NCBI RefSeq assembly: GCF_037975245.1
Contig: NC_092561.1
Location: forward strand, 4,886,001-4,950,000
Direction: 5' to 3'
Length of the DNA: 64,000 bases
DNA from: Apostichopus japonicus
Taxonomy: Eukaryota; Echinodermata; Holothuroidea; Aspidochirotida; Stichopodidae
Translations under genes and position numbers: made by a program
The notes under the pieces: generated by a model
Seen by the model: only the letters and a program-made list of their open reading frames with translations
What the model was told of the DNA's origin: nothing
The model's database searches: none
Part shown: in pieces, positions 51,001 to 63,801 of the stretch
Layout of the letters: each line of letters starts with the position of its first letter
Position numbering within the stretch: position 1 is the stretch's first letter

Positions 51001-54000
51001 AAAGGTACTTGATTGTGATTACAATTACACACACATTAACTTAAAATGTGCTTACACAATCCCCAGAAAGCTGTAAAACTGCATAAATTTCCTGAACGTA
51101 ATTTGCAGCAAACAAAATACGAAATTGTGTTTTATTTCATTTCTGCTTACAAATAACCCAAATTTCATGATTTAAGAAAATGGTAATGGAAATGTGTTGA
51201 TTTTATCTTGGATATTGGGGTAATTTTAGTAATATCAAGAGAGTGCTTATAACTTGTTCCTATTGCAACAGCAGTTCAAGTCACAATTTATTAGATGCCA
51301 CATTTTACTTAACAAGAAGTATTCTTTGCAGAGTTTGAAAGATCATCTTCAGTCAAGGCAGATGGAGATTGAGATCCGAGACAGTCGGAGGCTGATCAAA
51401 CACATCAGGAGGTTCTCCAAGCATCAAGAGAGCCACATCCAGTCATCGGAGAAGTAAGTCCGCTCTCTTCTACTTGTTCTTGTCACAGAAACCTGTTTAT
51501 ATTGACTTTTGATACTCCTTAACCAAACAGCATAGTTCACTAGTTCTGACTTGACCAGTTTCATTAATTTTTTATAATTAAATCTTTTCAAGGTCAGAGA
51601 AGTTCACGGAAATTGCGGTGGCCAGGGTGAATAGTTGTTGTTTTTATTGGTTTGTATAAGAAGTGTAGGATTAGTCCATCTATAGTGCCTTTGGTGCTAA
51701 ATTATATAACACAAGCAATTTTGTATAGCATGTTTGAAGGCTCTGAATTTGGTCTTTTACAAAATGCTAGGGTTTCTGTGTACAACCAACTGCTAATACA
51801 TATTTGGACTTGTACAGCAGTTTGACTATTTTGCAATGAGATACACGATGAATTATGTAATCTTGTACAGCAGTTTGACTATTTTGCGATGAGATACCCG
51901 ATGAATAATGCAATCTTGTACAGCAGTTTGACTATTTTGCGATGAGATACCCGATGAATAATGCAATCTTGTACAGCAGTTTGACTATTTTGCGATGATA
52001 TACCCGATGAAATATGCAATCTCCACAGGCTCATCGCGTCTCTCCTGACAATTGTCCGGCACCAATATTACATCATCAAAGGTTCCGGTCTAGCCTCGGA
52101 TCAAGTCGACAAGGACTTTGAGGGCGTCCAGAAGCAGGTGGAGGGAGTCAAGGAGGTAGCATGGGCTGATCAGAGCATACTGGAAGGAGCAGAGGTCGTA
52201 AACACTTCATCCGAAGGTCACGAGGAGGACAACAGTCTGAATTATTTGCTGGGACTACCAATCTTGAGATGCGAGATACAGTCACCAAGAGGTGAATAAG
52301 ATTTGAAAGCCAATCAGTTCTTTTATCTTCCTAAGATTTTCCGATTTTCCAACATGTAACCTTTTCAAGGAATATTCCATCGGTCACAGCTGACTTTTCA
52401 GAAGTTGTAAGTTTGCAGTACAAGGTTTATAAAAATTACATCCGCTAAAACGCTTGAAGATAAATTGCAGAAATTAACATTTTTGGGGGGTTCCAAGTGA
52501 TTGTGTCTGACAATGACAGAGTGACTGAATCCGTTTGCAACTTGAGGTGAAAAGGGTCATGGTTGTTCTTTATGATGTACAAAAGCTTTTCATTCATCAA
52601 AGAAAAATCGGCCTTACGTCTTTAGAAAGTTCAAATTTTAATGAGATATCTTGAGTACAATGATGGCCAAGCAATCAATCCATTTGTTTTGCATTTCAAG
52701 GGCAAATAATTGCAGAGTGGAGGATGATATAAGTAAGATGCCGACAAGGTGTTCCTTTTGTTTTTCTTAGAAAATTAGGTCGACATGGAATTATTTCAAT
52801 AAGAAATTATCAGAAATGGCGATATTTGCAGATGCCTTGGTCAGCCACATTTAGATGCACCATATCTACCTTAACTGTGCCTTTTTTCTGTGTAATTTTA
52901 CAGTACCAACACCTAAAAATAACAGGAGGCTGACTTTCCCTGCGAAAAGTGGATCACCTCAAGTTACAGAACACCCAAAATCAGGTTTGTGTCCTAATTT
53001 TGTGTCTATTTTTGTCAGAAATAAGAAATGTGGTACCATTCATATCTTTTATATCAAAGCAATGATTATAACTTTGGCTCCTCACTCTAGGACATTATTG
53101 TCCACATTCATTTAACATCCCACACAACATGTCCTTGAATAGTTTGTAATCGTACACTGTTAATATGTTATTTGAGGCCGTACAATTTTTTTTTTTTGGC
53201 TGGTATATTGGTATTTATATTGTTCCAAGGAGCTGTATTAATGATCTATGTGCTAAACTAGTTAGTTCAGTCACTTTGATAAATAAACCTGTGATGTCTA
53301 CAGGACAATTTGACAAAAGGTCAAAGTTGATATAACAAAAAATGTTATCTTCACCGATTGCAGGAGCTGATTTTGATGGACTACAACATATATTTTGTGC
53401 CTTAAAGCTATCCTCTCTATGAATATTTCAATGAATTAAAGCTTCACGAGATTGTTCTATTATACGCAAAACGAAGTCACGTGAAATTATGTGTTCCATA
53501 ACCCAAGCGGTCAGGAAGTCAAAGCCTTTCAAACAGTATGATGCAATACTTCATTTTCACTGAAATTGTTTGCCTCTGTAATGTTTGCTGGTTTTGGTTG
53601 TTCAGACACAGCTAGGGGGCATTTCTGAAAATCAGGTTTCAATATCTGTCTAACCCTTCTCTTCTGTCCCTTTGTGTTGAGTAGGGAAGTCTCAACCAAT
53701 TGCAGAAATCACAAGCACACCGACCGGCGTCGTGGACAGCGTCAGTTCGCACAGGAATCCATTTGCAACGTTATCCACGAATAGCCCGAACCTGGGACGT
53801 CAGCAAGTAACACTCGTCAAGTCCAAGGGAATTGAAGAAACCATTAAATCTGGATACGTTGAAAAGAAAACACCCCAGCATGGCAAAGTTAAAAGGTATG
53901 CAAGTTTCATTGAGTCACCATGTGTTTGAATAATGCTTGAGAATTGGTACAACAAAACAGTTGTCGGATATTCCTGAAGGAAGAGTATGGGATCTACTGC

Positions 54001-56659
54001 ATGCCAGTTTGAACAATTCCGTTTCAGTCACTGTTATCGAGGTGGGGGGGGGGAGCATTCTGGTCAAGTGGTCAAGGCAGTGGACTTGTGATCTAAGGTT
54101 ACAGGTTGAAGTCCTGGCCAGATCATTGGGTCATGGCCTTGGGCAAGGCACTTTATCTCCATTGCCTCTCTTCACCCAGGTGTATAAAAATAATTGTGTG
54201 CGCTGGTTTGTGGCTGCACCCTATGGGAATTCCCCCAGGGGACACGTGGATGTTGTGCCAAAGGAGAGATTGATTGAATTGTGTACAGTTTTGGTGTGTG
54301 GGTGTGACTTGTTACTAACGACCAGGGTTAAGTTGTAAAATCGTGTGAGAGGGCCTTGAACAAGACTGCAAACCTTCAACTTTAAGCTTTATTAATATTA
54401 GCAACTTTCATGACATAATCCTAAGCTCTCACAAGATACATATTTTATACTAGACAGCCATACCATAACATGTTTTAAAAGGAAAAGGTTGTTTTGTACC
54501 CTGTCTGTGACATCTCCTGGCTTGAACACAAAATTAGGTTTAAGTTTATCAAAACGGACCTTTGGAACCATTGGGAGGTCTGTGTCTTTTCTTTATAAGC
54601 AGGGTTTTTCTTCAACCTCTCACTTTATCTGCGGATGTTACTTTTTAGAGTTTGCCCAAGAAAGTAACCTTCCCCTGTACCAGATTTTTCTCTGCAACGA
54701 TAATTCTTTGTTTCTCTTCGACAGGGTTGCTAAAGAGAATAATCCCAGAAGGACAGCTCAACATCCTTACCACAGACGAAGTAGTCACGTCTTGGCGACA
54801 TCGACACCGGTCAGAGATAACAAGAACTTTGAATACTTACGGAAAAGTGGTCTGCCCTCTTTGATGGACCAAATGTCATGTAAGGCTGCTGTTGGAGTAC
54901 TGTAGATTTTCTGTCAAAGCTTCACACCCTTTTTTTCACACCATGTCTAGCTGAATGCTTCCTGTTGAAAGTTGTTTTTCTGTTGTGTGTCAAATGTGCA
55001 TCCACTACAGAGATTTTCAAGAAAATCTCTCCTTTTTTTTATCTGCATATTTCTGGGTACTTGGTCTAGCTGACTATCCAACAATCTGAAACTTTAACCT
55101 TTTGTAACCTGCAGAGAAAATTGGAGGTTCAAAGGAGTTGTGTTGGGGTGTGTGGTGGGGGGTGAGTGGAAAGTTAAATCTGGTACTTGACCAGTGCTTG
55201 TGGTTTATTTTGACTTTTCAACTCACCAATCAGCAGTCACTCTAAGTTTATGTTGCAGAGTTGTCTAAAGTCGATTCGAATCACTGTCAGAAATTTTTCT
55301 GACTCGAATCAAGATGTTGACTCCAGTTTACTATTATGTCTATGAGGAAGAATTTGAAAAATTCACTCAAAATGTGTTCTTTGCACTTTTCAAATTTGGG
55401 TTGTGGAAAAGCAAATAAAATTTGATGGGTTTTATTCGTGTCCATTTATATGCAAAAAGGTAATTGCAGACTTATTTTATGCAATTTTCGATTTCTTTTT
55501 TCTCTTTTTCGACCTGTGTTTTTTTCTTCAGCTTTGAAGGTGGCCAGACAGGTTCCATCTTATATGACCATGACGAAATCTGCAGCTGGTAAAAGAAGGG
55601 GCGAAACGGATGCAAAGAGGTACGTAATACAATTCTCAACCAATTTTGTCAGTGTGCATCTATGACATCACGCCTGTTTGCTTCAAGTTCACTTTGGTAG
55701 AACGTCAAATGTTGTTCTAGTCTTGAAAAAACGATATTTAGGTACTGCAATCAATCTTCACTAGGATGCTCAGAATGTCAATATGTTGCTCTCCCAGCAG
55801 TCAAAACTAAACTTCCCTCTAGACTTCCCTTTTAAAGGAAACAGACATTTATTGTAAAATACGATGTCTATGATATTAATGTTTCTCTCCTCATTTTTTT
55901 TTTATCCCGTCTCGTTTTGCAGAACTCTGCCAAAGAGAGTTTTATCCAAGTCTCACACCAGTGGCATCTTACAGACTACAGCGATCACATTGTGAGTTGA
56001 GATAACATTTCATCTCATGCATTTTATCTTTTTCATCTACATGCATTTTATCAATTTCATCTAGGAGGATTTTTTTTTAGAAAAAGTGGTGAAGGAACCT
56101 CTCAGCAAATTTTTGAGAGTCTCACATGACAGACTGAGCATAGCACCAAAGGCACCTAAGGAATGTAGAAAAGGTGAAAGTGGTATCATGTAGGTATGGG
56201 GGGGGTGGGGATATGGGAGGGGGGCTTGGGGTTGATGTTAGGAGGAAGAAAAGGATGCATAAGCTTGTAACCAAAAAGGTAACAATAATCCTCCTTATTC
56301 CTCTTACAAATTACTGTTTTCAAAATGATATCACATGAAGGAGCCAAGACTTGTAAGGGAGAGGGGGGGTGGGAGGAGGAGGGATTAAGAGAGGAAGGGA
56401 AGGAACATTGCTAAATTACAGTGGTACAGTCTAAATGGTCTAAATGATGAGTCTATGAGTTTTAATGTTACTTTTTCTTCGAAAATATCCAAAATTGAAG
56501 TAGCATAAAAATTAAATTGGTTTGATAGTAATGTCAGTTAACGGTCAACGATATTCATACAACATTAATTTTGTATACCTGTGTCACCCCTCTTTAATGA
56601 TTTTGTGTGATTTTGGTTTATTTCACAGGTCTGGCAACAATAACAAGTCTGTTTGCTGA
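42680..56659 (+). CDS. KIF18: Kinesin-8 family motor protein, KIF18A/B-like (complete, 18 coding exons)
   Basis: Kinesin-8 motors walk to microtubule plus ends and damp their growth, which aligns chromosomes in mitosis. Exons: 42680-43091, 43656-43816, 44808-44912, 45199-45309, 46161-46358, 47330-47427, 47949-48099, 48410-48501, 49063-49228, 50251-50406, 51332-51453, 52029-52291, 52904-52984, 53685-53895, 54725-54879, 55532-55619, 55923-55991, 56629-56659. All junctions keep frame; the total of 2670 nt gives 889 residues, close to vertebrate KIF18A and KIF18B. The P-loop is [12 protein letters not shown] (about 140-151), switch I SSRSH (255-259), switch II DLAGSE (288-293). The basic loop 2 ([20 protein letters not shown]) marks the kinesin-8 class. 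A charged stalk and a basic tail follow. KIF18A and KIF18B cannot be told apart from this reading, and the protein may precede that split. Confidence 0.93.
43092..43655. other. KIF18 intron 1, holding an unassigned minus-strand ORF
   Basis: On the minus strand, a good acceptor (GCTTTCATTGTGCAG, ending near 43358) precedes an open segment with complex composition ([48 protein letters not shown]) and a stop at 43151. It could be the last exon of a nested gene or a mobile-element remnant. I do not recognise the family. Confidence 0.3.
46959..47226 (+). repeat. Dispersed repeat, copy 2 (KIF18 intron 5)
   Basis: Homologous to 37565-37831, about 80 percent or more by eye with small indels. It ends about 100 bases before the exon 6 acceptor. 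Confidence 0.8.
47650..47705 (-). repeat. Retroelement-like motif with possible hammerhead core
   Basis: Read on the minus strand it gives TTGAAGA, GATCCTGCTAGGAT, then GAAACGTC, close to the CUGANGA-stem-GAAAC hammerhead layout reported for Penelope-like elements. A related, damaged copy lies at 41638-41690. No reverse transcriptase is nearby. Confidence 0.35.
48410..52291 (+). CDS. KIF18: KIF18-like stalk (exons 8-12)
   Basis: Heptad-rich, highly charged segments (for example [52 protein letters not shown]) indicate coiled coils for dimerisation. Exon 12 includes [20 protein letters not shown], then an acidic stretch. Exon 9 is followed directly by an exact 161-bp tandem duplication, and exon 12 is preceded directly by a 4 x 53-bp repeat. 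Confidence 0.88.
49229..49550. repeat. Exact 161-bp tandem duplication at the exon 9 donor
   Basis: 49229-49389 and 49390-49550 look identical base for base. Copy 1 starts with the donor gtataaac of KIF18 exon 9. Copy 2 starts with the same bases but follows ACA instead of an exon. Either a recent duplication or an assembly artefact. Confidence 0.92.
50430..50884. repeat. CT-rich minisatellite in KIF18 intron 10
   Basis: Repeats built from CTCCCATACCTTCTCCCACTT and shorter variants begin about 25 bases after the exon 10 donor. Long open frames on both strands across it are compositional. Confidence 0.9.
51809..52020. repeat. Four tandem 53-bp units directly before KIF18 exon 12
   Basis: Units at 51809, 51862, 51915 and 51968 start CTTGTACAGCAGTTTGACTA. 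Units 2 and 3 look identical. The array ends 8 bases before the exon (ctccacag|G), so it supplies most of the branch-point region. Confidence 0.93.
52904..56659 (+). CDS. KIF18: KIF18-like C-terminal tail (exons 13-18)
   Basis: Small exons encode a Ser/Thr/Pro- and Lys/Arg-rich tail with basic clusters ([19 protein letters not shown]) that could serve nuclear import or microtubule binding, as known for KIF18 tails. Similarity is weaker here, so assignment rests on consistent phases (1,1,2,1,2,2) and good splice sites. The final exon adds [10 protein letters not shown] and TGA. Confidence 0.8.
54051..54370 (+). repeat. tRNA-derived SINE, family 2 (copy 2), KIF18 intron 14
   Basis: The head GGAGCATTCTGGTCAAGTGG and B-box-like GGTTGAAGTCC are followed by the body shared with 15893-16253. 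The open frame 53937-54338 across it is not coding. Confidence 0.8.
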
Positions 56660-57395
56660 CAAACATAACAAGAACTGTTCTCTGTGGCGGTGTTATCAAT
56701 GTTATTTATGCAAGATACAGACAAAGGAACAATGAAAAACGGTCATCATGTAACCATGGTGATAACATTAACCCAATTTTATAACTAGAGTTCATAGCTC
56801 GGACAACATGCAAGGAACTGATAACATATTTTAAGACTTGCAAAACACTTTGAGAATACTGTCATTTAAAAGAAATATTTTCTGGTCTTCTTAAGTCTGT
56901 GTTTTACATTTGATTTTCAAGTTTGAAGAAACCAGGCATGTAGTATTGACACTTTTGGAATTCCCCTCGACAAAGAGGTCTGTGTGTTTATGAAAATCAT
57001 TTCGGCTCTCCCTAATTATACAGCGATTTTACCATTTCATTTTAGAAGACTTGGATCATAACATTACTGAAAATATTTTCTGTCGGCCTTGTACAAAGCT
57101 AAAAAGTCTAGCACAAAATATCACCCACCCCAAAAAGAGTTTCCTGTAAGTGGAGACATGTTTGGTCATTTTAATTATTGCCATGTAGATACCATACATA
57201 AAGTTGAAAAAGAAGACTGTACATAAATATCCAAATTAAACTTTTTAAGTTGAATTAATTTAATGTATAGTTAATATTCAATTTCTGGGTGTTTTGTAAT
57301 AATAGCTTTGTACAAGACTAGAAGAATTCGTTCATTAATTACTTCTACATGAAGTGAGTCAGTTGTTCTTCCAAGCTAATACAGAACCTTTCACT

Positions 57396-57451
<56 letters not shown>

Positions 57452-58500
57452 ATAACTGCATGAATTTGTAGGAAGATCCCTCTGGTTATTTAGACTTTTT
57501 ACATTATTATCAGATTGCTGGGGCAAGGCAAGGGAATTTAAAAGCCAACCATTGGGACAGATATGGGGCAAGGGGAAGATTTGAATTCGGCCCATGAACA
57601 ACAAAAACTTGGCTCGCAAAGTCACAATCTGTCAGTCTTGCACTAAACCTACAGGTTAAACCAGCCTTTAATTTTAAGGGCCCTATAGGGTTTTGTTCAC
57701 CCTTTCTCCCAATCTAGTGAGGCAAATTTTGGTTTTCGGCTAGCCCCTTGTTCCAATCCATGTTGATCTCTCAGGCCCCTAGCATAAGATTAACTGAGAT
57801 TTGGGGAATTTGTGGGGGGTTGTGAAAGGCATAGAGGGGCTATTGTCTATGAGGATAAAGTAATACTTGGTTAGGGGGTGGGAGTGTATATGTGTAAATA
57901 TTACAATAGTAAATTAACTTTACTTCACGCACATTGTGATCCAAGTCAAGGCGATACCATAATAGTCACAGGTAAAATATTATACTATTCTTCTGCTATA
58001 GCATAGGCTAGCTAGCTAGCCTATCATATAGGTCAGCAATAGTTGTTAGATTCATTCTTTCCTGTAACTCGTGAATCACTCAATTTTATATGAGGCAGAT
58101 ATTTCTCTCTCTCTCTTCTTTTCTCTTTTTAAGTTTTTTTGTAATAAAATAATCACGTTATTTGCCATCTTATTCTCTTCTTTTGTACTATATTCTTGCA
58201 CACATGAAAGATTATCAGCAGTAAATAAAATACAAATTATCAAATACAATTGTTTTTTGTTGTGGGTTTTTTTTGTATTTCGTGGGTTTGTCTGTCAAAA
58301 TAAATCGTCTTGTGTTACTTTAGGAAAATCCTTTCATTTTTACGCACTCGTATGACAGACTGTTCGTTTGATATTACGTTTATCGTTTCTGTTTCATTTA
58401 TAAACATTTATCAGTTTCTCATTTTACGACTATTTCTCCGCAGTCGGGCATTAATATGAGTACAAGTAGAATGCTCCTTGATATGTATGTATGTATGTAT
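56660..58500. other. KIF18 3'UTR and following intergenic DNA
   Basis: AT-rich sequence follows the stop, with a (TA)n run at 57399-57446. Candidate poly(A) signals of AATAAA type occur further on (for example near 58145), but none could be tied to KIF18. No other gene seen. Confidence 0.45.
57399..57446. repeat. (TA)n microsatellite, about 48 bp
   Basis: An uninterrupted AT/TA dinucleotide run. Confidence 0.95.
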
Positions 58501-58718
58501 TTTAGATCCTCCTGCAAGCAGGAACTGGCGAAGAAGCCATCATTGGCTTATCAAAGCCGCAAGCTGACCGAAGTCAGTCTCTTAGATTAATATTTAACGT
58601 CCATGAATATGAATTGTTAACAACTATGTAACTGGACGACATATATTAATCTTGGAGTGACTCGAAGTCGAGACCTTATGGTTGAAAGGCACCGGCGTTA
58701 ACCAATGAGCTAACACTC
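58501..58718 (-). repeat. tRNA-derived SINE, family 1 (copy 2)
   Basis: Near-identical in layout to 1131-1359. On the plus strand it is preceded by ATGTATGTATGT, which would be its simple 3' tail when read in SINE orientation. Confidence 0.8.
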
Positions 58719-59224
58719 ATTATGATATGATCACGAGGTACAAGGCCTTACGAGCGAATACGAGAAACTTAATCTCAACTAACATGTAAAGTTTTTTCTA
58801 GATTTCCAAAATGCCCAGCGAATGAGTACAAATCGACGCAAATGAGTACTCAGGGGGCATAAGCTATGCTTGAATACGCACAAGGATAAGGTCGGCTCTC
58901 TCTGTGAATCGATTCAAAGTGATTTTGTATCATGACAACGAAAACCATTAGAAGGTGATAAAGCATATTTTGAGTCGATTTGTAAGATTTCCTTAAAGCT
59001 TTACGAAACTCATACTTCATAAGATTGACTAATCGGGTTTCATTGCAATATAGTAAGATATTGTTTTGGGATTTTCTTTTAAGCTAAGCCATACCTTTCA
59101 TTCATATTCCATCGAATGAATGAAAATGATTTTATTCCCGGATAGAGGGCAGTAGAGTAAAAAGTTGAACCAGCTTTGCCTGTAAGACGTAACATCCAGT
59201 GATAAAAATGCCTACCTCACTTGA

Positions 59225-59350
59225 GAAAGTGGTCAGATGCTGGGGTCCGTCGGATGGGGAGGTTAAATGGCAGTCCCGGGAGCAGGAATGGGAGCGAATT
59301 CACACCCCTGCCCGTTATCCTCTAAACACTTATCGAAAAGAGGTTGAAAT
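59225..59350 (+). repeat. Possible SINE 3' domain
   Basis: CCGTCGGATGGGGAGGTTAA and later CTTATCGAAAAGAG resemble the conserved GGATGGGACGTTAAA-type tail shared by many invertebrate SINEs. The short plus-strand frame here is then not a gene. The match is from memory of the pattern only. Confidence 0.4.
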
Positions 59351-62300
59351 AATTCGGTATTCATCCACCATCTACCAACGGATAGGGTCTCAAATAATCT
59401 ACTGTAAGGTTTCATGATCATTTTGGTCTCTAAAGTATATACGGGTCGCCACGTTCGTTGCTACAGAAACCTTCGAGACCCATGCCGGACCCTGGGGACA
59501 ATTACGTCACATGAGCACATGGCCTCGTTTGTACCCTTCGTTTTGTAGGAAAGTGCATTTGTAAACATAGCCACTTCTGTCAGGCTGTTGTTTGGAAGGA
59601 ATAAACACAACCCTGCCCGGGTTGGAGAGAGTACATGTTGATAGAGCAAATGACTTGTATTGCTGCATGTATTTTGAACGAATTACAGCTCTTGCTAATT
59701 TGTTTTACTCCGCATTCGGGATTGTGGTAAGGGCGTCACCTCACAGTAAACGACATTATTCATATATCGAATCATTCACACGACAACTGAAAATGTTGCA
59801 CACAGCAGGTACAAAGTGAATCCTTTAACAGGTGCCCTTGGGATAAACCTTTCAATAAATTCATTTTCTCTGTCTAAATTTTTCAATGCATCATTTTGTA
59901 TATTTTCTCTGACGGGTCTCCAGGCTTCTCATTGCTTATCTACAAGCTCGAGCGATTGTTAAATCTTGATAAAGCTCTCTAAAAGGAAAAATGCAAGAAA
60001 GATCCGTATATCTTTAACAGATGGTAATAAAGAAAATCCCTCCGTCCCCTAATTTGCAAGAAATGTAAATTAGGGTATAGTTGCTACGCAACGGATCTTG
60101 AAAAAGGCACTTATCGTAACTGATAATTGTAATCCATCATTCACGTGCATGGCCACATGCATGTGTTCACAAAGTATAATACATGAAAGAATTCATTTTT
60201 AGACCAGAGAATGAATCACAATCACAATCGAATACTGGGGCTAAATACAGCCTATATCTAATGAACCGTGATGAACACAGGACACATACATACATATACG
60301 ACGTGGCAAACACAGCGGAACAATTATAGTTAAGTGATAAAACAGACCTTAGAATTGTGATGAAAATATTCCTGTCAAACAGCTTTGGGATAGTAATTTC
60401 TCGTGATCTTCAACCTTTTACTGATATGGGGGGAACTTTTGAAGTTTTGATATTATACGTGTGGTAGAGACATTATAGCTAGGATGTAAAGTATATCTTT
60501 CAACTGCTTCACCTCGTGATGACCCACAAGGTTACGGCTGATGGATTCAATGCATCCTATCGCGCCAAAAAATAATAATAATAATAACAATCAGTAAAAA
60601 GATCCATGCCATGGTCAACCTGTTGTTTTTATTGCTCCGGGTATACTATTTTATGGTAATTAATATGAAATGAGATACGGTTAAGTGATCAAAAACTAAT
60701 TGAATTACATTACATATTTTGTTGTATACACTGAAAGCGTATACGCAGGAGCGACGGAATCGGAGGACGGGGGGGGGGGGGGGGGGTTGGGTACAATATT
60801 GGTGGGGCAGTGGGACATGTGAAATTTGTTGTTACAAAGTAATCTCAAAACTTTCCAACGAAACAGATCGTCTGTCCATTCTCTACCAGAAATTCGAAGG
60901 GCACCTTTAATTATTATGGGCAATCTTTTCTTAATTGATTAAGGAAGAGGTACTGTTTAAAATAACAATAGGGCACAATTTCATTACAAACATACAAAGT
61001 GTCCTTTGGTTCCATATACCATAAGAGGTCAGTTCTAATTTATGAGGTTTTCACAAGATCGGGATATGGGCAAGGCCCCCTCTCACCAGACTCCACTTCC
61101 TAAATGTACACCCATTATTACCTGCGCTGCAATTTCGTGCGCGAGTGGAGGCAATTATGATCTCTCACCGCAAGCCAAAAGTTATGTTATAGTCAAAACT
61201 GTTTTATATTACCATATTTTATGGCGGGGGAGATGGTAAACATGCCGTCAATCTACCGAATAAAGCAAACAAACAAACAGTCCCTGTGGCATATGTATTA
61301 AGTAGGAAGGCTAAGGAGCGCCTAGTGTGCCATAAGTCCTGAAATCGACATTAAGTCGAATTAAATCGATATATGTCTGTTTTTCGTGGTTTCATTGGAC
61401 GACCAGTGTCACATGTTGTTTTCTAGCGTTTTATGGGTCTAAGGGGGAGGGGGTGAGACATTTTTGATTAATTGGTGTAATATTTTGCAACTTGAAGTAA
61501 CTTTTTGTTCAAGAATTTTCGGGCTTAGTCTGTCCGATATTTATGTTTTTAATAGAGGCAGATGAAGTTGTTGTTTGAGTTTTTTAACACTACAAATCGC
61601 ATATGGGGTGCCCCTGGGAGCACGATTTTGATGGTGATGGCACGTGCCCCCATGCCACCCCCTGGCGACGCCACTGAATAGCCTAAAGGGAATTTTTTAT
61701 GTTGCTGTATAAGGAGTCAGAGTGACACCATGCTCCTATTCAAATGATCTCAAAGGTGCGTGTACGTGGTAGGGGTGTGTTGGGAATGAACAGTAGGCCC
61801 ATGTGAGGGTCAGAGCAAAACAAGGAGCCTAGTAAAGGAAGGGGTGTGGCCATGGTAAATTCTGATCCTATTTAGACTGTAAAATACTGGTATAGGTCTA
61901 TTATATGGTCAAAGGTCGCAAGGTAATAACTTTTAAATTCTCTTGAATTTTGTTTGAGTTTTAAGCCGGTGGTGGGTGGATAGGGGGTGGTGGCGGTGTA
62001 CATACAGAGGAGTGGCCTAGTTATGCCCCAACTGAATGTATTAAATTCTCCGACTGAACCCCCCCCCCCCCCCAACTAACGACGGAGGTTGGGGCCATTG
62101 TCTCCCTCCCCTTTCCCCTTTCCTCTTTTGAACACGCTACAAAATCAATTAACTTAGATTAAGACAAGTAGCAATTATGTGTTTGTTTCGGAGTTTGAAC
62201 TATATACGGAAATTTTCATTCAACGGCAATATCTATGGAATTTTCATATCTCTCTTTCTGTAGAAAAAGTGGAGAAATGAATTCATTTTCTCAAAACAGC

Positions 62301-63801
62301 GTATCGCATCCGTTCCACACCGTCTCCTTCCTTCCTTTCTAACCTATCAAAGTGGTAAAAGCTTTTTTAGAAAATATAGATATCAACCAAACAAAAATTA
62401 CAATCGACTTCATATCAAGGTTACTATTGTCATTTATTTTGATTTATTTGATCTTGCAGATATACTCTAAATAACTGACAGAATGACAGTGTTAAGAAAT
62501 AACGCAAGTTACGTCATCTTCAACATACAAAATATTGAAAAGGTTAATTTATACACTAAATTAATTTGAACAAAATCGAGAAGCTCGATATTTTTCTTCC
62601 AAAAGATGAAAATAAGAATACTAAGAATAGTAAACATACATGGAGTTGACCTGAACATCATTGTAGCCTAATACAAGGCATTCTTAAAGAAGAACATCAG
62701 TTTTTTTCGAAATAATTGCACAAGGTTTCGCAGTTTAACAGAAGAAGGAAACTTTGGTTATTATTAGAAACGTACCGACGCACTAATGTCAAAACTGAAT
62801 TTCTGTGTTTGCACAATTTTGGAATTGAAGCTGAGATATCACATCGCCCAGCCCTTGCAGAATACAACAATTTAAACGATGAGACGAGATGTTTGAGATA
62901 TGTGGGGTGGGGTGACGCGGAGGGGGGGTGTTGGTAGTGGGTTGAATAATATGACAATACGAAGACAAATTTCAAGTCGAAACAACTATTGTATACTATC
63001 TCTTTCTTTTTCATTTGCGGGTTTATCAAACCAGCTGCTTTCACGAGAGCAAATATCCAGATAATTAAAACCATTAAAATTTTGAATTTTTAAATTGTCC
63101 CCACAGCTACTCTTTTTCTATAAGTTGGCGAACTGTATTAATTCATTAAACCGTATACACGTCACCTGCACAATACCTACTAGATACCATGAAAACGAAA
63201 TTTGAAGATTTGTATACAGGTGTTGTACATAAATGAAACAATCAAATGTGGACGACTCCGTCACCCGTATTGCTTCGATTGAAAACTTGACTTGAATTTT
63301 CGAGTGCAATAATACTTGAATATGTAGATTTTCTTTTGACCGTCCACACAGGAAATGAATAGCAAAACAGAAAAAAATTGATTTGATAACATCATACGTT
63401 GTACCCAACCATGTCTAGAGGAGAAACATAATCATCTCGAGAACGCAACACATTCTAGACGAACATCTAAATGGGACATGACGTCTTAACTACATCTGCC
63501 CATATAAACGCCCCTCCCCCCCCCTTCCCTACACCACCCGAACCATTTTAATAATTATCCTTTTACTTCACGTGAAATAATCTAGCCGCATGTTGCAACG
63601 TTTCAAATTCACGCACGATTTATGTTTACAGAATGCAATTGGTATCAATTTTTTTTTCAGGCTGCAAGACCAAACAAAACAGTTAGTGTTTGGCTTGCAA
63701 CTATAACAGCAATGTTAGGTTTTTATTGGAAGGAGAGGGGCGTTCAGTTCGATAGAAATTATAGTTTGTGATGGAGAGTTCAAATATGTTATTTTACTAA
63801 C
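59351..63801. other. Intergenic, no gene seen
   Basis: It includes a G-run element at 60740-61010 related to 22895-23200, a lone hAT-like right terminus (GGCGACGCCACTG) ending near 61676, and a C-run near 62050. All open frames are short and without domain signal. Confidence 0.45.

Noticed and set aside
53937-54338. 133-codon plus-strand ORF between KIF18 exons 14 and 15
   Set aside because: It reads through a SINE whose other copy (15893-16253) does not keep the frame.
61640-61676. hAT-like right terminus CCTGGCGACGCCACTG
   Set aside because: No left terminus or matching target-site duplication was found upstream, so no element is called.
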